From the NCBI RefSeq assembly GCF_004331255.1, contig NZ_SJOF01000001.1, positions 248,001 to 312,000 on the forward strand: a DNA stretch of 64,000 bases, written 5' to 3'. How positions within the stretch are numbered: position 1 is the stretch's first letter; every line of letters starts with the position of its first letter. The position numbers and the translations under genes are program-made. Below the pieces are notes generated by a model. The model was not told the DNA's origin, did not search any database, and worked only from the letters and a program-made list of their open reading frames with translations. Of this stretch, positions 8,776 to 16,592 are shown piece after piece. Source of the stretch: Acinetobacter sp. ANC 4173 (GTDB taxonomy: Bacteria; Pseudomonadota; Gammaproteobacteria; Pseudomonadales; Moraxellaceae).

Positions 8776-9624
8776 TTAGCCTAAAGCTTTCTCAGCCGCT
8801 TCAACTGTTTGACGAATTAAAGTGGTAATGGTCATTGGACCTACACCACCTGGAACAGGCGTATAAGCTGAAGCGACCTCTTCAATACCCACCAATTGAA
8901 TATCACCTACACCGCCGCCATCACGTGGGTGGAAACCAGCATCAACCACAACAGCGCCTTGCTTAATCCAGTCTTTTTGAATCAGCTCAGCTTTACCTAC
9001 CGCACCCACAATAATATCGGCTTGTTTAACAAACTCAGAAAGGTTCTGAGTGCGTGAATGGCAAATCGTTACGGTTGCATTTGCTTCCAATAACATTGCA
9101 GCCATTGGTTTACCTAAAATTGCAGAACGACCAACAACCACAGCGTGCTTACCTGCAATTTCAATGTTGTTTTCTTTCAGAATCGTCATAATGCCTGCTG
9201 GGGTTGCAGAACCATATGCCGCTTCGCCCATCGCCATACGACCAAAACCAAGGCAAGTCACGCCATCCACATCTTTGGCAAGAGAGATTGCATCAAAACA
9301 TGCACGTTCATCAATTTGCTCAGGCACTGGATGCTGTAACAAAATCCCGTGAACATCAGGATTCGCATTTAATTTTTCAATTTCAGCCAATAATTGTTCT
9401 GTTGTTGTTTCTTTCGACAGCTCAACTTTTAATGAATCCATACCTACACGACGGCAGGCATTTCCCTTCATACGCACATAAGTCGCTGATGCACCATCGT
9501 CACCGACCAAAATCGTTGCCAAAATTGGGGTACGACCTGATTTTGCTTTCAACGCTTCAACACGGGTTAACAAGTCAGTTTCAATTTGTTTCGCCAACGC
9601 ACGACCATCTAAAACTAATGCCAC
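8776..9624 (-). CDS. folD: Methylenetetrahydrofolate dehydrogenase / methenyltetrahydrofolate cyclohydrolase
   Basis: Bifunctional cytoplasmic enzyme: NADP-dependent oxidation of 5,10-methylene-THF to methenyl-THF, then hydrolysis to 10-formyl-THF for purine and formyl-Met synthesis. The 282-residue length is canonical. Seen: the substrate loop [14 protein letters not shown] (Tyr and Lys of the active site), the block KDVDGV, the NADP site [16 protein letters not shown] and the C-terminal [12 protein letters not shown] signature. The TTGGAGATG ribosome-site region just precedes the ATG. The gene is monocistronic, with a strong terminator after it and tRNA-Cys divergently upstream. Confidence 0.97.
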   Translation of the reverse strand: MALVLDGRALAKQIETDLLTRVEALKAKSGRTPILATILVGDDGASATYVRMKGNACRRVGMDSLKVELSKETTTEQLLAEIEKLNANPDVHGILLQHPVPEQIDERACFDAISLAKDVDGVTCLGFGRMAMGEAAYGSATPAGIMTILKENNIEIAGKHAVVVGRSAILGKPMAAMLLEANATVTICHSRTQNLSEFVKQADIIVGAVGKAELIQKDWIKQGAVVVDAGFHPRDGGGVGDIQLVGIEEVASAYTPVPGGVGPMTITTLIRQTVEAAEKALG

Positions 9625-9731
9625 AGCACATCTCCAAGGTAGATATGAATCAATTTTGCAAATAATACATGATTATTTAGGCAATTTTATTCTACATGCT
9701 GATTTTATGTGCATATGCGCTATTTAAAGTA

Positions 9732-9759
9732 TTGTAATTTTTTTAAAGGTTGCTAATAT
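9732..9759 (+). promoter_or_regulatory. Candidate promoter of tRNA-Cys / tRNA-Leu
   Basis: TTGTAA at 9732-9737 and TAATAT at 9754-9759, spaced by 16 bases, end 17 bases before the tRNA-Cys 5' end. The match to sigma-70 is moderate, but the position is right. Confidence 0.5.
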
Positions 9760-9776
9760 GTGCATCAACAAGACAT

Positions 9777-9850
9777 GGCGGGGTGGCAGAGTGGTCATGC
9801 AGCGGACTGCAACTCCGTGTACGCCGGTTCGATTCCGACCTCCGCCTCCA
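9777..9850 (+). tRNA. tRNA-Cys (GCA)
   Basis: Acceptor stem GGCGGGG / CTCCGCC closes correctly with one G-T pair. Anticodon GCA sits in the loop of GGACTGCAACTCC, the T loop is GTTCGATTC and the gene encodes the 3' CCA. It is followed 13 bases later by tRNA-Leu, forming a short tRNA operon. Confidence 0.97.
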
Positions 9851-9863
9851 ATCTTGTTAAAAC

Positions 9864-9949
9864 GCCCGGGTGGTGAAATAGGTAGACACAGGGGATTTAA
9901 AATCCCCCGCCCTCAAAGCGTGCCGGTTCGAGTCCGGCCCCGGGCACCA
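9864..9949 (+). tRNA. tRNA-Leu (TAA), copy 1
   Basis: Acceptor stem GCCCGGG / CCCGGGC, anticodon TAA in GGGATTTAAAATCCC, a long variable arm (CCCTCAAAGCG) and an encoded CCA end make this a class II leucine tRNA. The complete gene plus its 3' flank is repeated almost exactly at 13263-13415. Confidence 0.97.
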
Positions 9950-9971
9950 TTTTAATACTTCTTAAAATGGT
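9946..9971 (+). repeat. Inverted repeat overlapping the tRNA-Leu CCA end
   Basis: ACCATTTTAA-TACTTC-TTAAAATGGT, a perfect 10-base stem whose first four bases are the discriminator and CCA of tRNA-Leu. In the precursor RNA it could sequester the 3' end. It is repeated in the second copy at 13345-13370. Confidence 0.8.
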
Positions 9972-9983
9972 GCAATAAAGAAT

Positions 9984-10004
9984 CCAGCGAAAGCTGGTTT
10001 TTTT
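9984..10004 (+). terminator. Intrinsic terminator of the tRNA-Cys-Leu operon
   Basis: CCAGC-GAAA-GCTGG with a GNRA-type tetraloop followed by seven T. Confidence 0.9.
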
Positions 10005-10016
10005 ATGTCTAAAATA

Positions 10017-10496
10017 TTCCTCCATATATTCAATCCAGCAAAGTTAAATTTGACAAAGTACTGTAGTCCTTTATAGAAGGTTAGCGATTATTACACGTAG
10101 GCTTTTAACTCCCGAAAGAAATCCAGTAATGTACGCAATGCTTTAGACCAGCGATAGAAATAGACAAGTGTAAATCCGTATTGCCATTTCTTTAATAATA
10201 ATCTGTTTGAGAAATTGTATTAGATCTTCAAAATTACAACCTTTTGGCATATCTGATAGCTAAGTAATAACAAATAAAAAAGCAACTCCCAAGGTTTATG
10301 CAAATTATGTAATGCAACAGCAGTAACTCTCATAAAATACTCTAATCAAGAATAGTTTTTTAAGTACGCTAATTCAGTTGCGTCGCGATTTCACTAAACA
10401 GGCAAATTTTTAGACCAAGTTAGTTGGCGTTAAGATCATTTGACCAAAAAGTGCATTTCTGATTTATAATGCCGTAACTTTCAAGTACTCATTTTT
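10017..10496. other. Gene-less stretch inside the tRNA-Leu-flanked segment, possibly degenerate coding DNA
   Basis: No intact gene is visible. On the minus strand between 10333 and 10091 three short reading frames follow each other with coding-like composition (MRVTAVALHNLHKPWELL, then MPKGCNFEDLIQFLK, then KKWQYGFTLVYFYRW ending at a stop at 10091). They would need two frameshifts to join. This could be a decayed gene, but no family is recognised and chance cannot be excluded. The promoter for the gene at 10497 should lie near 10440-10490, where TATAAT occurs at about 10464. Confidence 0.35.
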
Positions 10497-11228
10497 ATGG
10501 TTAATGATAAGCAGGCAGCACTTTTTTTAAAGCCGTTACAAATGCAGTATCCCGCAGCATTTAAACGCAACTTTGTATTTTACGGCATGCTCAAAACCAA
10601 AGGTTTAATGGATGAAATCAAAGAATTTATTCCTTGGATTTTAGCCATTATGATTTTTGTTTCCTTGTCCTTAAGCTTAGGACATTATTTCGAAATACAT
10701 TTTCCTCGCTTTACGACCTTTCAAGCACACGGCTTTGCTGTATTGTGCTTCATGTTGTTATTTATGCTGTATGTTCCTATTGTTCTCAAACAAATGAAAC
10801 ACAGCTCAAGCTCCTGTTATGAACAGCAACAACATGCACCGATTAAAATTGCAGCATTAATTATGCTACAAGCAATCAATATTGCCTTTGTAGAAAGTAC
10901 TTTTTTGCAAATTGTGCTGTTTTTCTTTGCTATGGGTTTTGGCTTTGTAAAGTTTTATAAAGAAAATCTTTTTCGTAATAGTGCAACCCATGTTGGATTG
11001 TATTACCTACAAGAATTAAGACGTTTTAACTTCTGGAGTTATAAACAGACGATTAAACTCAAATTTAAACTAAAATTCACTGGAAAAAATACTGCACAAT
11101 ATCAGCAAAAAATTAAACAATTACAACACTTTCATACCCTACATTTAAAATCCATGCATATGGAACAGCAACTGTGCCAAACACATAAACATCAAGATTT
11201 AGAAAATTATCTGGATAGCTTGATGTAA
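10497..11228 (+). CDS. Polytopic membrane protein of unknown function
   Basis: The 243-residue product has a short cytoplasmic N-terminus, hydrophobic segments at roughly residues 45-65, 78-98, 118-135 and 135-153, and a basic, glutamine- and histidine-rich C-terminal half (about 160-243) with no membrane segment. I recognise no family. No clear Shine-Dalgarno sequence precedes the ATG. It lies within the segment bounded by two tRNA-Leu copies and converges on the phosphatase gene, sharing a bidirectional terminator with it. Reading-frame length and composition support a real gene. Confidence 0.75.
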   Translation: MVNDKQAALFLKPLQMQYPAAFKRNFVFYGMLKTKGLMDEIKEFIPWILAIMIFVSLSLSLGHYFEIHFPRFTTFQAHGFAVLCFMLLFMLYVPIVLKQMKHSSSSCYEQQQHAPIKIAALIMLQAINIAFVESTFLQIVLFFFAMGFGFVKFYKENLFRNSATHVGLYYLQELRRFNFWSYKQTIKLKFKLKFTGKNTAQYQQKIKQLQHFHTLHLKSMHMEQQLCQTHKHQDLENYLDSLM

Positions 11229-11229
11229 T

Positions 11230-11256
11230 AAAAAACTGGGGCTTTCCCAGTTTTTT
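11230..11256. terminator. Bidirectional intrinsic terminator
   Basis: AAAAACTGGG-GCTTT-CCCAGTTTTT has A and T runs on both sides and lies between the convergent genes ending at 11228 and 11269, so it can serve both. Confidence 0.92.
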
Positions 11257-11268
11257 ATTTGATTGCAG

Positions 11269-13053
11269 TTATGCCGATTGTGGTAATGATTCCAACACTT
11301 GTAGCTGTGAGTTGAATATCAACTGATATCCCCTCGTTTCATCAACCATATAGCTTTTTTCTTTGACACTATTAACAAAAATCCAATCAGATTGCATGTT
11401 CTGCTCAGTAAAACTCACCAACAGATAACCTCGTTGATTCAAATTACAATAAGCTAAATCATTAATCAGTGTTTGGAAGGCATATTCAAATTGCTGCAAT
11501 TGTGCCAAAGGAATATTCAAATATTTTTCCAAACCAGGCGAAGACACAGAACTCGTCGCCAATTCGACACCAACCACGTCTTGGTCCTTGCTCAGCAACT
11601 CAGAATACCATGCATTATGCGTATCCCCAGCCAAGACCACCACTTTCTTATTCAAGGCCTTGAGCGTTGCATACAACACTTCCCGCTCATAAAAATAGCC
11701 ATCCCATGCATCCAGATTATAAGGTGCGAGCGTATTAACCCGTGCCTTTTCCAAATCTGTCAGCGTAGAATCAGCCGCTTCTAAGCGCAACTTAATTGTC
11801 ACCAACTCTGTAATTTGCGCATTCATTTTTGTGAGTGTTTCAGCACTGACGGTACCACTGCTAATTTCTGCTAAAGATAATAACAACTCGGCAGGAATAA
11901 ACATTTTTGACATTAAAATTTGCTGTCCCAATACATTCCACTGTGCATTGCTCTGCATCATTTTCTGTAACAACCAATCACGTTGTTCATAGCCTAGCAA
12001 AGTTCGATCTTGTGCCAACAAATCTTGCTGAAACTGCACCGTATTTAAGCCCTGCGCCGTCATATAATTGATGTAGTCCAATTGCTGATTACGCGCAATA
12101 ATTCGCGTATCCAACATGGTGAGCTGTACCAGTGAACCAAAATCAAACTGACGATAGATATGTAAATGATCATCATCTGAAACAGGACGAATAGGCATCC
12201 ACTCGAAATAGGCTTGCAAGGCTGCTAATTTACGATCTGAAAATTTGCCTTCATTTGGTGCCTGAGCTGTCATCTCAGTATGGTTTTCTGCGCCATTTTG
12301 CCATGTATCATTGGCAAGCTCATGATCATCCCAAATCACAATAAAAGGATGTCGCTGATGCAACGCTTGCAAATCTGGATCTTGACGATACAAAGCATAA
12401 CGTTTGCGATAATCCGCTAAGCTCAAAATTTCTTGTTGATTGTCTTCTGCAAGCAAACGCCCCAACTTTTCTGAATCTTCAGTTGCATAGCCATTTTGTC
12501 CGTATTCATAAATGTAATCCCCTAAATGCAGCACGACATCGACATCTTGTTTTGCCATTTCACGGTAGACATAGAAATATCCCGCAGGATAATTCGAACA
12601 GGAACAAACGGCTAATTTAACCTGATTGGTTTGTGATGGCAGAGTTTTGGTTTGCCCAATCGGTGACAGCGTTTGCCCAAAGCGGAAGCGATAAAAATAA
12701 CGCTGCTGTGCCTGTAACCCAGTAACATCCACTTTCACCGTAAAATCTTGTGCTGGGCTAGTTTGTACTTTTCCTGAGGCTTTAATTTGAGTAAATTGCG
12801 CATCTAGAGCAACTTCCCAAGTAATCTCTAACCGTGCTTGCACATCACTGGGGGTCGCTCGTGTCCAAATGATCACACGGTCTTGTAAAGGGTCACCACT
12901 GGCAACCCCATGCTCAAATTTAACGTGCACACTTGAACCTGAAGAATTATCCGAATCATCATCACAAGCAATGAGCGTAATAGGTAAAGATACCGCACCC
13001 AAACCCGCTAGAGTTTTTTGAATGAGTTCACGGCGCGTTACAGTATTTATCAT
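11269..13053 (-). CDS. PhoD-like alkaline phosphatase/phosphodiesterase, Tat-exported lipoprotein
   Basis: The 594-residue protein has an N-terminal twin-arginine motif (TRRELIQK, Arg7-Arg8), a hydrophobic stretch and a lipobox-like LIAC with Cys30. It therefore looks like a folded metalloenzyme sent through Tat and then lipidated. The N-terminal beta domain of PhoD follows (HGVASGDPLQDRVIIWTRA), then the catalytic metal blocks LHLGDYIYEYG, WDDHELANDTW and LAGDTHNAWYS. PhoD enzymes hydrolyse phosphate mono- and diesters with Fe and Ca cofactors. Asp31 occupies the +2 position that in E. coli favours inner-membrane retention. No PhoB box was identified. The gene lies in the tRNA-Leu-bounded segment. 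Confidence 0.93.
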   Translation of the reverse strand: MINTVTRRELIQKTLAGLGAVSLPITLIACDDDSDNSSGSSVHVKFEHGVASGDPLQDRVIIWTRATPSDVQARLEITWEVALDAQFTQIKASGKVQTSPAQDFTVKVDVTGLQAQQRYFYRFRFGQTLSPIGQTKTLPSQTNQVKLAVCSCSNYPAGYFYVYREMAKQDVDVVLHLGDYIYEYGQNGYATEDSEKLGRLLAEDNQQEILSLADYRKRYALYRQDPDLQALHQRHPFIVIWDDHELANDTWQNGAENHTEMTAQAPNEGKFSDRKLAALQAYFEWMPIRPVSDDDHLHIYRQFDFGSLVQLTMLDTRIIARNQQLDYINYMTAQGLNTVQFQQDLLAQDRTLLGYEQRDWLLQKMMQSNAQWNVLGQQILMSKMFIPAELLLSLAEISSGTVSAETLTKMNAQITELVTIKLRLEAADSTLTDLEKARVNTLAPYNLDAWDGYFYEREVLYATLKALNKKVVVLAGDTHNAWYSELLSKDQDVVGVELATSSVSSPGLEKYLNIPLAQLQQFEYAFQTLINDLAYCNLNQRGYLLVSFTEQNMQSDWIFVNSVKEKSYMVDETRGYQLIFNSQLQVLESLPQSA

Positions 13054-13224
13054 TTTTTTAATCCACTACAAACGTGAGTTAAAAATAGACAATAAATATT
13101 TAATCATGATCTCAATTACATGAACAAATGATGACAACAAAAACCAGATTCACATTAAAATTGTGATTTTTTAATCACAAACACCTGAATTGTCTGAAAA
13201 TAAAGCAAATACAAAGAAATAGTC

Positions 13225-13253
13225 TTGCAAAGAATAAATTCGTACTCTATTAT
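13225..13253 (+). promoter_or_regulatory. Promoter of the second tRNA-Leu
   Basis: TTGCAA at 13225-13230 and TATTAT at 13248-13253 with a 17-base spacer, ending 10 bases before the tRNA 5' end. This copy therefore has its own promoter, unlike copy 1, which follows tRNA-Cys. Confidence 0.7.
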
Positions 13254-13262
13254 TGCGCTCAT

Positions 13263-13348
13263 GCCCGGGTGGTGAAATAGGTAGACACAGGGGATTTAAA
13301 ATCCCCCGCCCTCAAAGCGTGCCGGTTCGAGTCCGGCCCCGGGCACCA
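13263..13348 (+). tRNA. tRNA-Leu (TAA), copy 2
   Basis: Identical to the gene at 9864-9949 over all 86 bases, including anticodon TAA and encoded CCA. Confidence 0.97.
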
Positions 13349-13382
13349 TTTTAATACTTCTTAAAATGGTGTAATAAAGAAT

Positions 13383-13403
13383 CCAGCGAAAGCTGGTTTT
13401 TTT
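13383..13403 (+). terminator. Intrinsic terminator of tRNA-Leu copy 2
   Basis: CCAGC-GAAA-GCTGG plus seven T, the same as at 9984. Confidence 0.9.
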
Positions 13404-13432
13404 ATGTCTAAAATAAATATAAAAAGAGAGTG

Positions 13433-13747
13433 TTACCACTCTCGATTTACAATCAACTCTTCCATTTCCACATCGAAATGGCCATGCTCTTGCACCACCA
13501 TCATCATCGCTTCCGCAATATAATCCGCAGCGGTATCATCCAAGGATGAATCTAAATCTTCAAACTGTGGTTTCATTTCATTAATTGCCACAACTGTTTC
13601 ATTAGCAAAACGATAAATTTCTGCTGTGCTTTCTTTGACCTTAGCGACTTTCTTCGCAAATTGCACAATGCACTGTTGTACTTCAGCCACCAATACATCT
13701 GGGTAATAATCATCGTCAAACATTGGGAGTAGTAAATCTGCAAACAT
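13433..13747 (-). CDS. Small acidic protein, DUF5713-like
   Basis: The 104-residue cytoplasmic protein opens with MFADLLLPMFDDDYYPDVLV, a Tyr/Asp-rich start that I associate with the DUF5713 family. The rest is acidic and helical (FAKKVAKVKESTAEIYRFANETVV), with alternating DSSLDD and MEELIV blocks near the end. Function is unknown. An upstream in-frame TTG at 13759 would add four residues (MSCC); the ATG is preferred. It is separated from the upstream VWA gene by a terminator, so it has its own promoter. Confidence 0.8.
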   Translation of the reverse strand: MFADLLLPMFDDDYYPDVLVAEVQQCIVQFAKKVAKVKESTAEIYRFANETVVAINEMKPQFEDLDSSLDDTAADYIAEAMMMVVQEHGHFDVEMEELIVNREW

Positions 13748-13811
13748 ACAACAACTCAAAACTACTTATAAACGCGAGCCTATATAGCACAAAGATGAAC
13801 ATTTACCAAAT

Positions 13812-13838
13812 AAAAAATGGACAGTATAAATACTGCCC
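13812..13838 (-). terminator. Intrinsic terminator of the VWA lipoprotein gene
   Basis: On the minus strand GGGCAGTA-TTTA-TACTGTCC (one G-T pair) is followed by A and six T, 32 bases past the stop codon at 13870. Confidence 0.85.
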
Positions 13839-13869
13839 AGTTGTCTAAATACAAAAATAACGTGAATCC

Positions 13870-15477
13870 TTAGGGTTTTACAGGCTCCGCACTTAAGCTT
13901 TTCGCTGTTTTCACCAAATCTAAAAATTCTGCACGCAAGCCAAATTCATCGGGTTGAGCTGCGCTTTGGGCTAATTTAAAAATATCATCCCACTTCATAT
14001 TGGCATTATATTGCCCGCCACGTAACTGCTGTGCATAGGATGCAACCGCAATAGCAAAGCGAGTATCTGAAGACGATTGTGCCAATCCTAGACTACGTGC
14101 TGGGACAGGTTGACTCAGTAAAATACTCTTACTTTGTTGCGGCTGTTTATAACGTACATTCACATACGCATATTCTTGTTTGTTGGCTTTGGTTGAATTT
14201 ACTGGCACTTGATAACGCGATTCATTCAACCAACCTTTCTGCCCTACAGGAATAATTTCATATAAGGCTGTGACTGTATGCCCCGCACCGATCTCTCCCG
14301 CATCTACACGATCATTATTAAAATCTTCATTGCTTAATACACGATTCTCATAGCCAATTAAGCGGTATTCTTTAACCGTAGCAGGGTTAAACTCAACTTG
14401 TATTTTTACATCTTGAGCAACCGTTGCCAATGTTGAACTCAATTGTCGCTGCAATACTTTTTTTGCTTCACGCTCATTATCGATATAACTATAGTTACCA
14501 TCGCCCGCATCAGCCAATTGTTCCATCAGCTGCTCATCATAATTACCCGTTCCAAAACCGAATGTAGAGAAAGAAATCCCAGATTTTCGTTTCTCAGCAA
14601 TCATCCCTTTTAAGGTTTCAAAATTGGTAATTCCGACATTAAAATCGCCATCTGTTGCAATCAAAATACGGTTAATACCCCCCTGAACATAAGACTTTTG
14701 TGCTTGTTCATAGGCCAATTGAATTGCCCGCTCTCCTGAGGTTGCCCCACCTGCTTTTAATCGGTGAATGACTTTTAAAATTTTATCCTTGTCTGCACCA
14801 GAAGTCGGTGCCAATGCTAAATCTTCACCACTGGCATAAGTCACAATGGTAACTTTATCTTGTGGGCGCAATTGCTCAGTGAGTAATGTTAAGGTCTTTT
14901 TGACCAAAGGCAGTTTATTGTCCGCATCCATACTTCCCGAAACATCCACCAAAAATACCAGATTGGCTGGTGGCAATTGCTTTATTTCCAAATCTTTAGC
15001 TTTAATGCCAATTTTGATAATTTTAGCATTTGGCTGCCACGGTGAATTCACCACCTCAGTATTCACAGAAAATGGGTGCTGACCCGTTGGATTAGGATAG
15101 TGATAGTTAAAGTAGTTCAGCATTTCTTCAATTCGAACTGCATCCACAGGCGGCAACTGACCTTCACGTGTCAAAAAACGCCTCACGTTACTATAACTGC
15201 CTGTGTCCACATCAACACTAAAAGTCGAGATGGGCTGTTGTGCAACGACATGTACTGGATTCGTCTCATTTTTTTGATAGTTTTCAGTATTCTCAATAAG
15301 TTGTGATCTACTTTCATAGGCACTCACCATTGTTCCGGGTACAGGCATTGCTAGACTAGCCACAGCAGTTCCACGCATAGACATCGATTGTGATGGAACC
15401 TGTCCACACGCGCCCAAAAACAAACCACTGAGGGTAATTACCAATAATTTTGGTTTTGTAATCATCATCATTCCCAT
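13870..15477 (-). CDS. VWA-domain lipoprotein, YfbK-like
   Basis: The 535-residue precursor has lipobox LGAC with Cys24. An N-terminal von Willebrand-associated block (FSVDVDTGSYSNVRRFL and AVRIEEMLNYFNY) precedes the vWA domain. The metal-ion-dependent adhesion site DVSGSMDAD and later IATDGDFNVG are clear. The C-terminal part (TRFAIAVASYAQQLRGG) matches the DUF3520-type end of YfbK. The protein is probably anchored in the outer membrane facing the periplasm. VWA domains bind protein partners through divalent metals; the role is not known. Met4 or Met5 are equally plausible starts. Confidence 0.9.
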   Translation of the reverse strand: MGMMMITKPKLLVITLSGLFLGACGQVPSQSMSMRGTAVASLAMPVPGTMVSAYESRSQLIENTENYQKNETNPVHVVAQQPISTFSVDVDTGSYSNVRRFLTREGQLPPVDAVRIEEMLNYFNYHYPNPTGQHPFSVNTEVVNSPWQPNAKIIKIGIKAKDLEIKQLPPANLVFLVDVSGSMDADNKLPLVKKTLTLLTEQLRPQDKVTIVTYASGEDLALAPTSGADKDKILKVIHRLKAGGATSGERAIQLAYEQAQKSYVQGGINRILIATDGDFNVGITNFETLKGMIAEKRKSGISFSTFGFGTGNYDEQLMEQLADAGDGNYSYIDNEREAKKVLQRQLSSTLATVAQDVKIQVEFNPATVKEYRLIGYENRVLSNEDFNNDRVDAGEIGAGHTVTALYEIIPVGQKGWLNESRYQVPVNSTKANKQEYAYVNVRYKQPQQSKSILLSQPVPARSLGLAQSSSDTRFAIAVASYAQQLRGGQYNANMKWDDIFKLAQSAAQPDEFGLRAEFLDLVKTAKSLSAEPVKP

Positions 15478-15597
15478 AATATTTTCATTTCAATTATTTA
15501 GCTTTAAAACTTTAATATTTTACAGCTCACACACTTTGTGCCATGCCTAGAAAATTAAAGCGATAGCATTTATATTCCTTAAAAATCAAATAAACAC

Positions 15598-16449
15598 CTA
15601 AGCCAATTGCATGGCTTGCCACATTTTAATCGCATCCGACATCGCTTTGACATCATGTGCACGCACCATACATGCCCCTTGTTGAATACTCAATAAATGC
15701 GCGGCGACTGAACCTACTGCTCGCTGCTGTGCATCAGCCCCACCCAATACTTCACCAATAAAACGCTTACGAGATAGAGCCGATAGAATTGGATAACCCA
15801 TTACATTCAATTTCCAAAACTCTTTGAGCAATTTGAGATTTTGCTGGGCATTTTTAGCAAAACCAAAACCGGGATCAATCAAAATATGTTCAGGCTTAAC
15901 CCCAGCAGCCAATGCATCATCAACTCTTTGCTGCAATTCAACCATCACATCTTGCGTGACATCTTGATATTGATCCAGATTATTCATGGTGGTTGGCTCA
16001 CCACGCATATGCATAATAATAATTGGTATATTGAGTTCAGCTGCGGTTTGAAGAGCTTGAGGGCGAGTTAATGCACGTACATCATTCCAAATATGCGCTC
16101 CCGCCGCCACAGCTGCACGTATCACCTCTGGTTCAGAAGTATCAATTGAAATAATCACATCATGCTGTGCAAGTGCTTCCACCACTGGAATCACACGCCG
16201 AATTTCTTCTCCGATCTCAACCGCAGATGCTCCCGGTCGCGTAGATTCTCCACCAATATCAATCACAGTTGCACCCTCAGTGACCATCTGTAATGCACGC
16301 GCAACTGCCGCATCCTTGGTGTTATGTAATCCACCATCACTGAAAGAATCAGGCGTAACATTCAAAATTCCCATTACATGTGGTTGTGACAAATCTAAAC
16401 TTAAACGACCACATGCTAAAACTCGATTGGGTAAGGGCATAATTTGCAT
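15598..16449 (-). CDS. folP: Dihydropteroate synthase
   Basis: Condenses 6-hydroxymethyl-7,8-dihydropterin pyrophosphate with p-aminobenzoate to dihydropteroate; target of sulfonamides. The 283-residue TIM-barrel protein shows the pterin-site signature MGILNVTPDSFSDGG, the second signature GATVIDIGGESTRPGA and the third IDPGFGFAKN. The ATG at 16449 (MQIMPLPN) is preferred because AGGAG lies 8-9 bases before it; the longer frame to 16491 has no support. folP commonly follows ftsH, and the order here is ftsH then folP, but an intrinsic terminator separates them. Confidence 0.96.
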   Translation of the reverse strand: MQIMPLPNRVLACGRLSLDLSQPHVMGILNVTPDSFSDGGLHNTKDAAVARALQMVTEGATVIDIGGESTRPGASAVEIGEEIRRVIPVVEALAQHDVIISIDTSEPEVIRAAVAAGAHIWNDVRALTRPQALQTAAELNIPIIIMHMRGEPTTMNNLDQYQDVTQDVMVELQQRVDDALAAGVKPEHILIDPGFGFAKNAQQNLKLLKEFWKLNVMGYPILSALSRKRFIGEVLGGADAQQRAVGSVAAHLLSIQQGACMVRAHDVKAMSDAIKMWQAMQLA

Positions 16450-16546
16450 GAAAGCACTCCTGAAACAAGTGCTATTAGTGTAGCAATTCAATGCTCTCTC
16501 TGGCTGAAAAGTTTTAACCTAAACATCACCTCAAAAGTATCAGCAC

Positions 16547-16577
16547 AAAAAAAAGAGCCTCATGTAGAGACTCTTTT
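16547..16577 (-). terminator. Intrinsic terminator of ftsH
   Basis: Minus strand AAAAGAG-T-CTC-TACAT-GAG-G-CTCTTTT with a T-G pair inside the stem and an eight-T tail, 16 bases after the ftsH stop codon. Confidence 0.88.
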
Positions 16578-16592
16578 CATTGACGTTTAAAC

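Larger units (their letters stand above)
9864..10016 (+). repeat. 153-bp direct repeat, left copy (tRNA-Leu gene plus terminator)
   Basis: Matches 13263-13415 at 152 of 153 positions by eye; the difference is C at 9972 against T at 13371. Homology begins exactly at the first base of the tRNA and stops just after the terminator. Confidence 0.95.
13263..13415 (+). repeat. 153-bp direct repeat, right copy
   Basis: Second copy of tRNA-Leu plus hairpin plus terminator. With the left copy it brackets a 3.25 kb interior (10017-13262). Sequences upstream and downstream of the two copies are unrelated. Confidence 0.95.

Noticed and set aside
9758..9955. 65-codon frame across tRNA-Cys and tRNA-Leu
   Set aside because: It lies entirely over two well-folded tRNA genes.
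9864..13415. Phage- or integrase-type genomic island in tRNA-Leu
   Set aside because: No integrase, transposase or phage gene lies inside, and the whole tRNA with its terminator is duplicated rather than only the 3' half.
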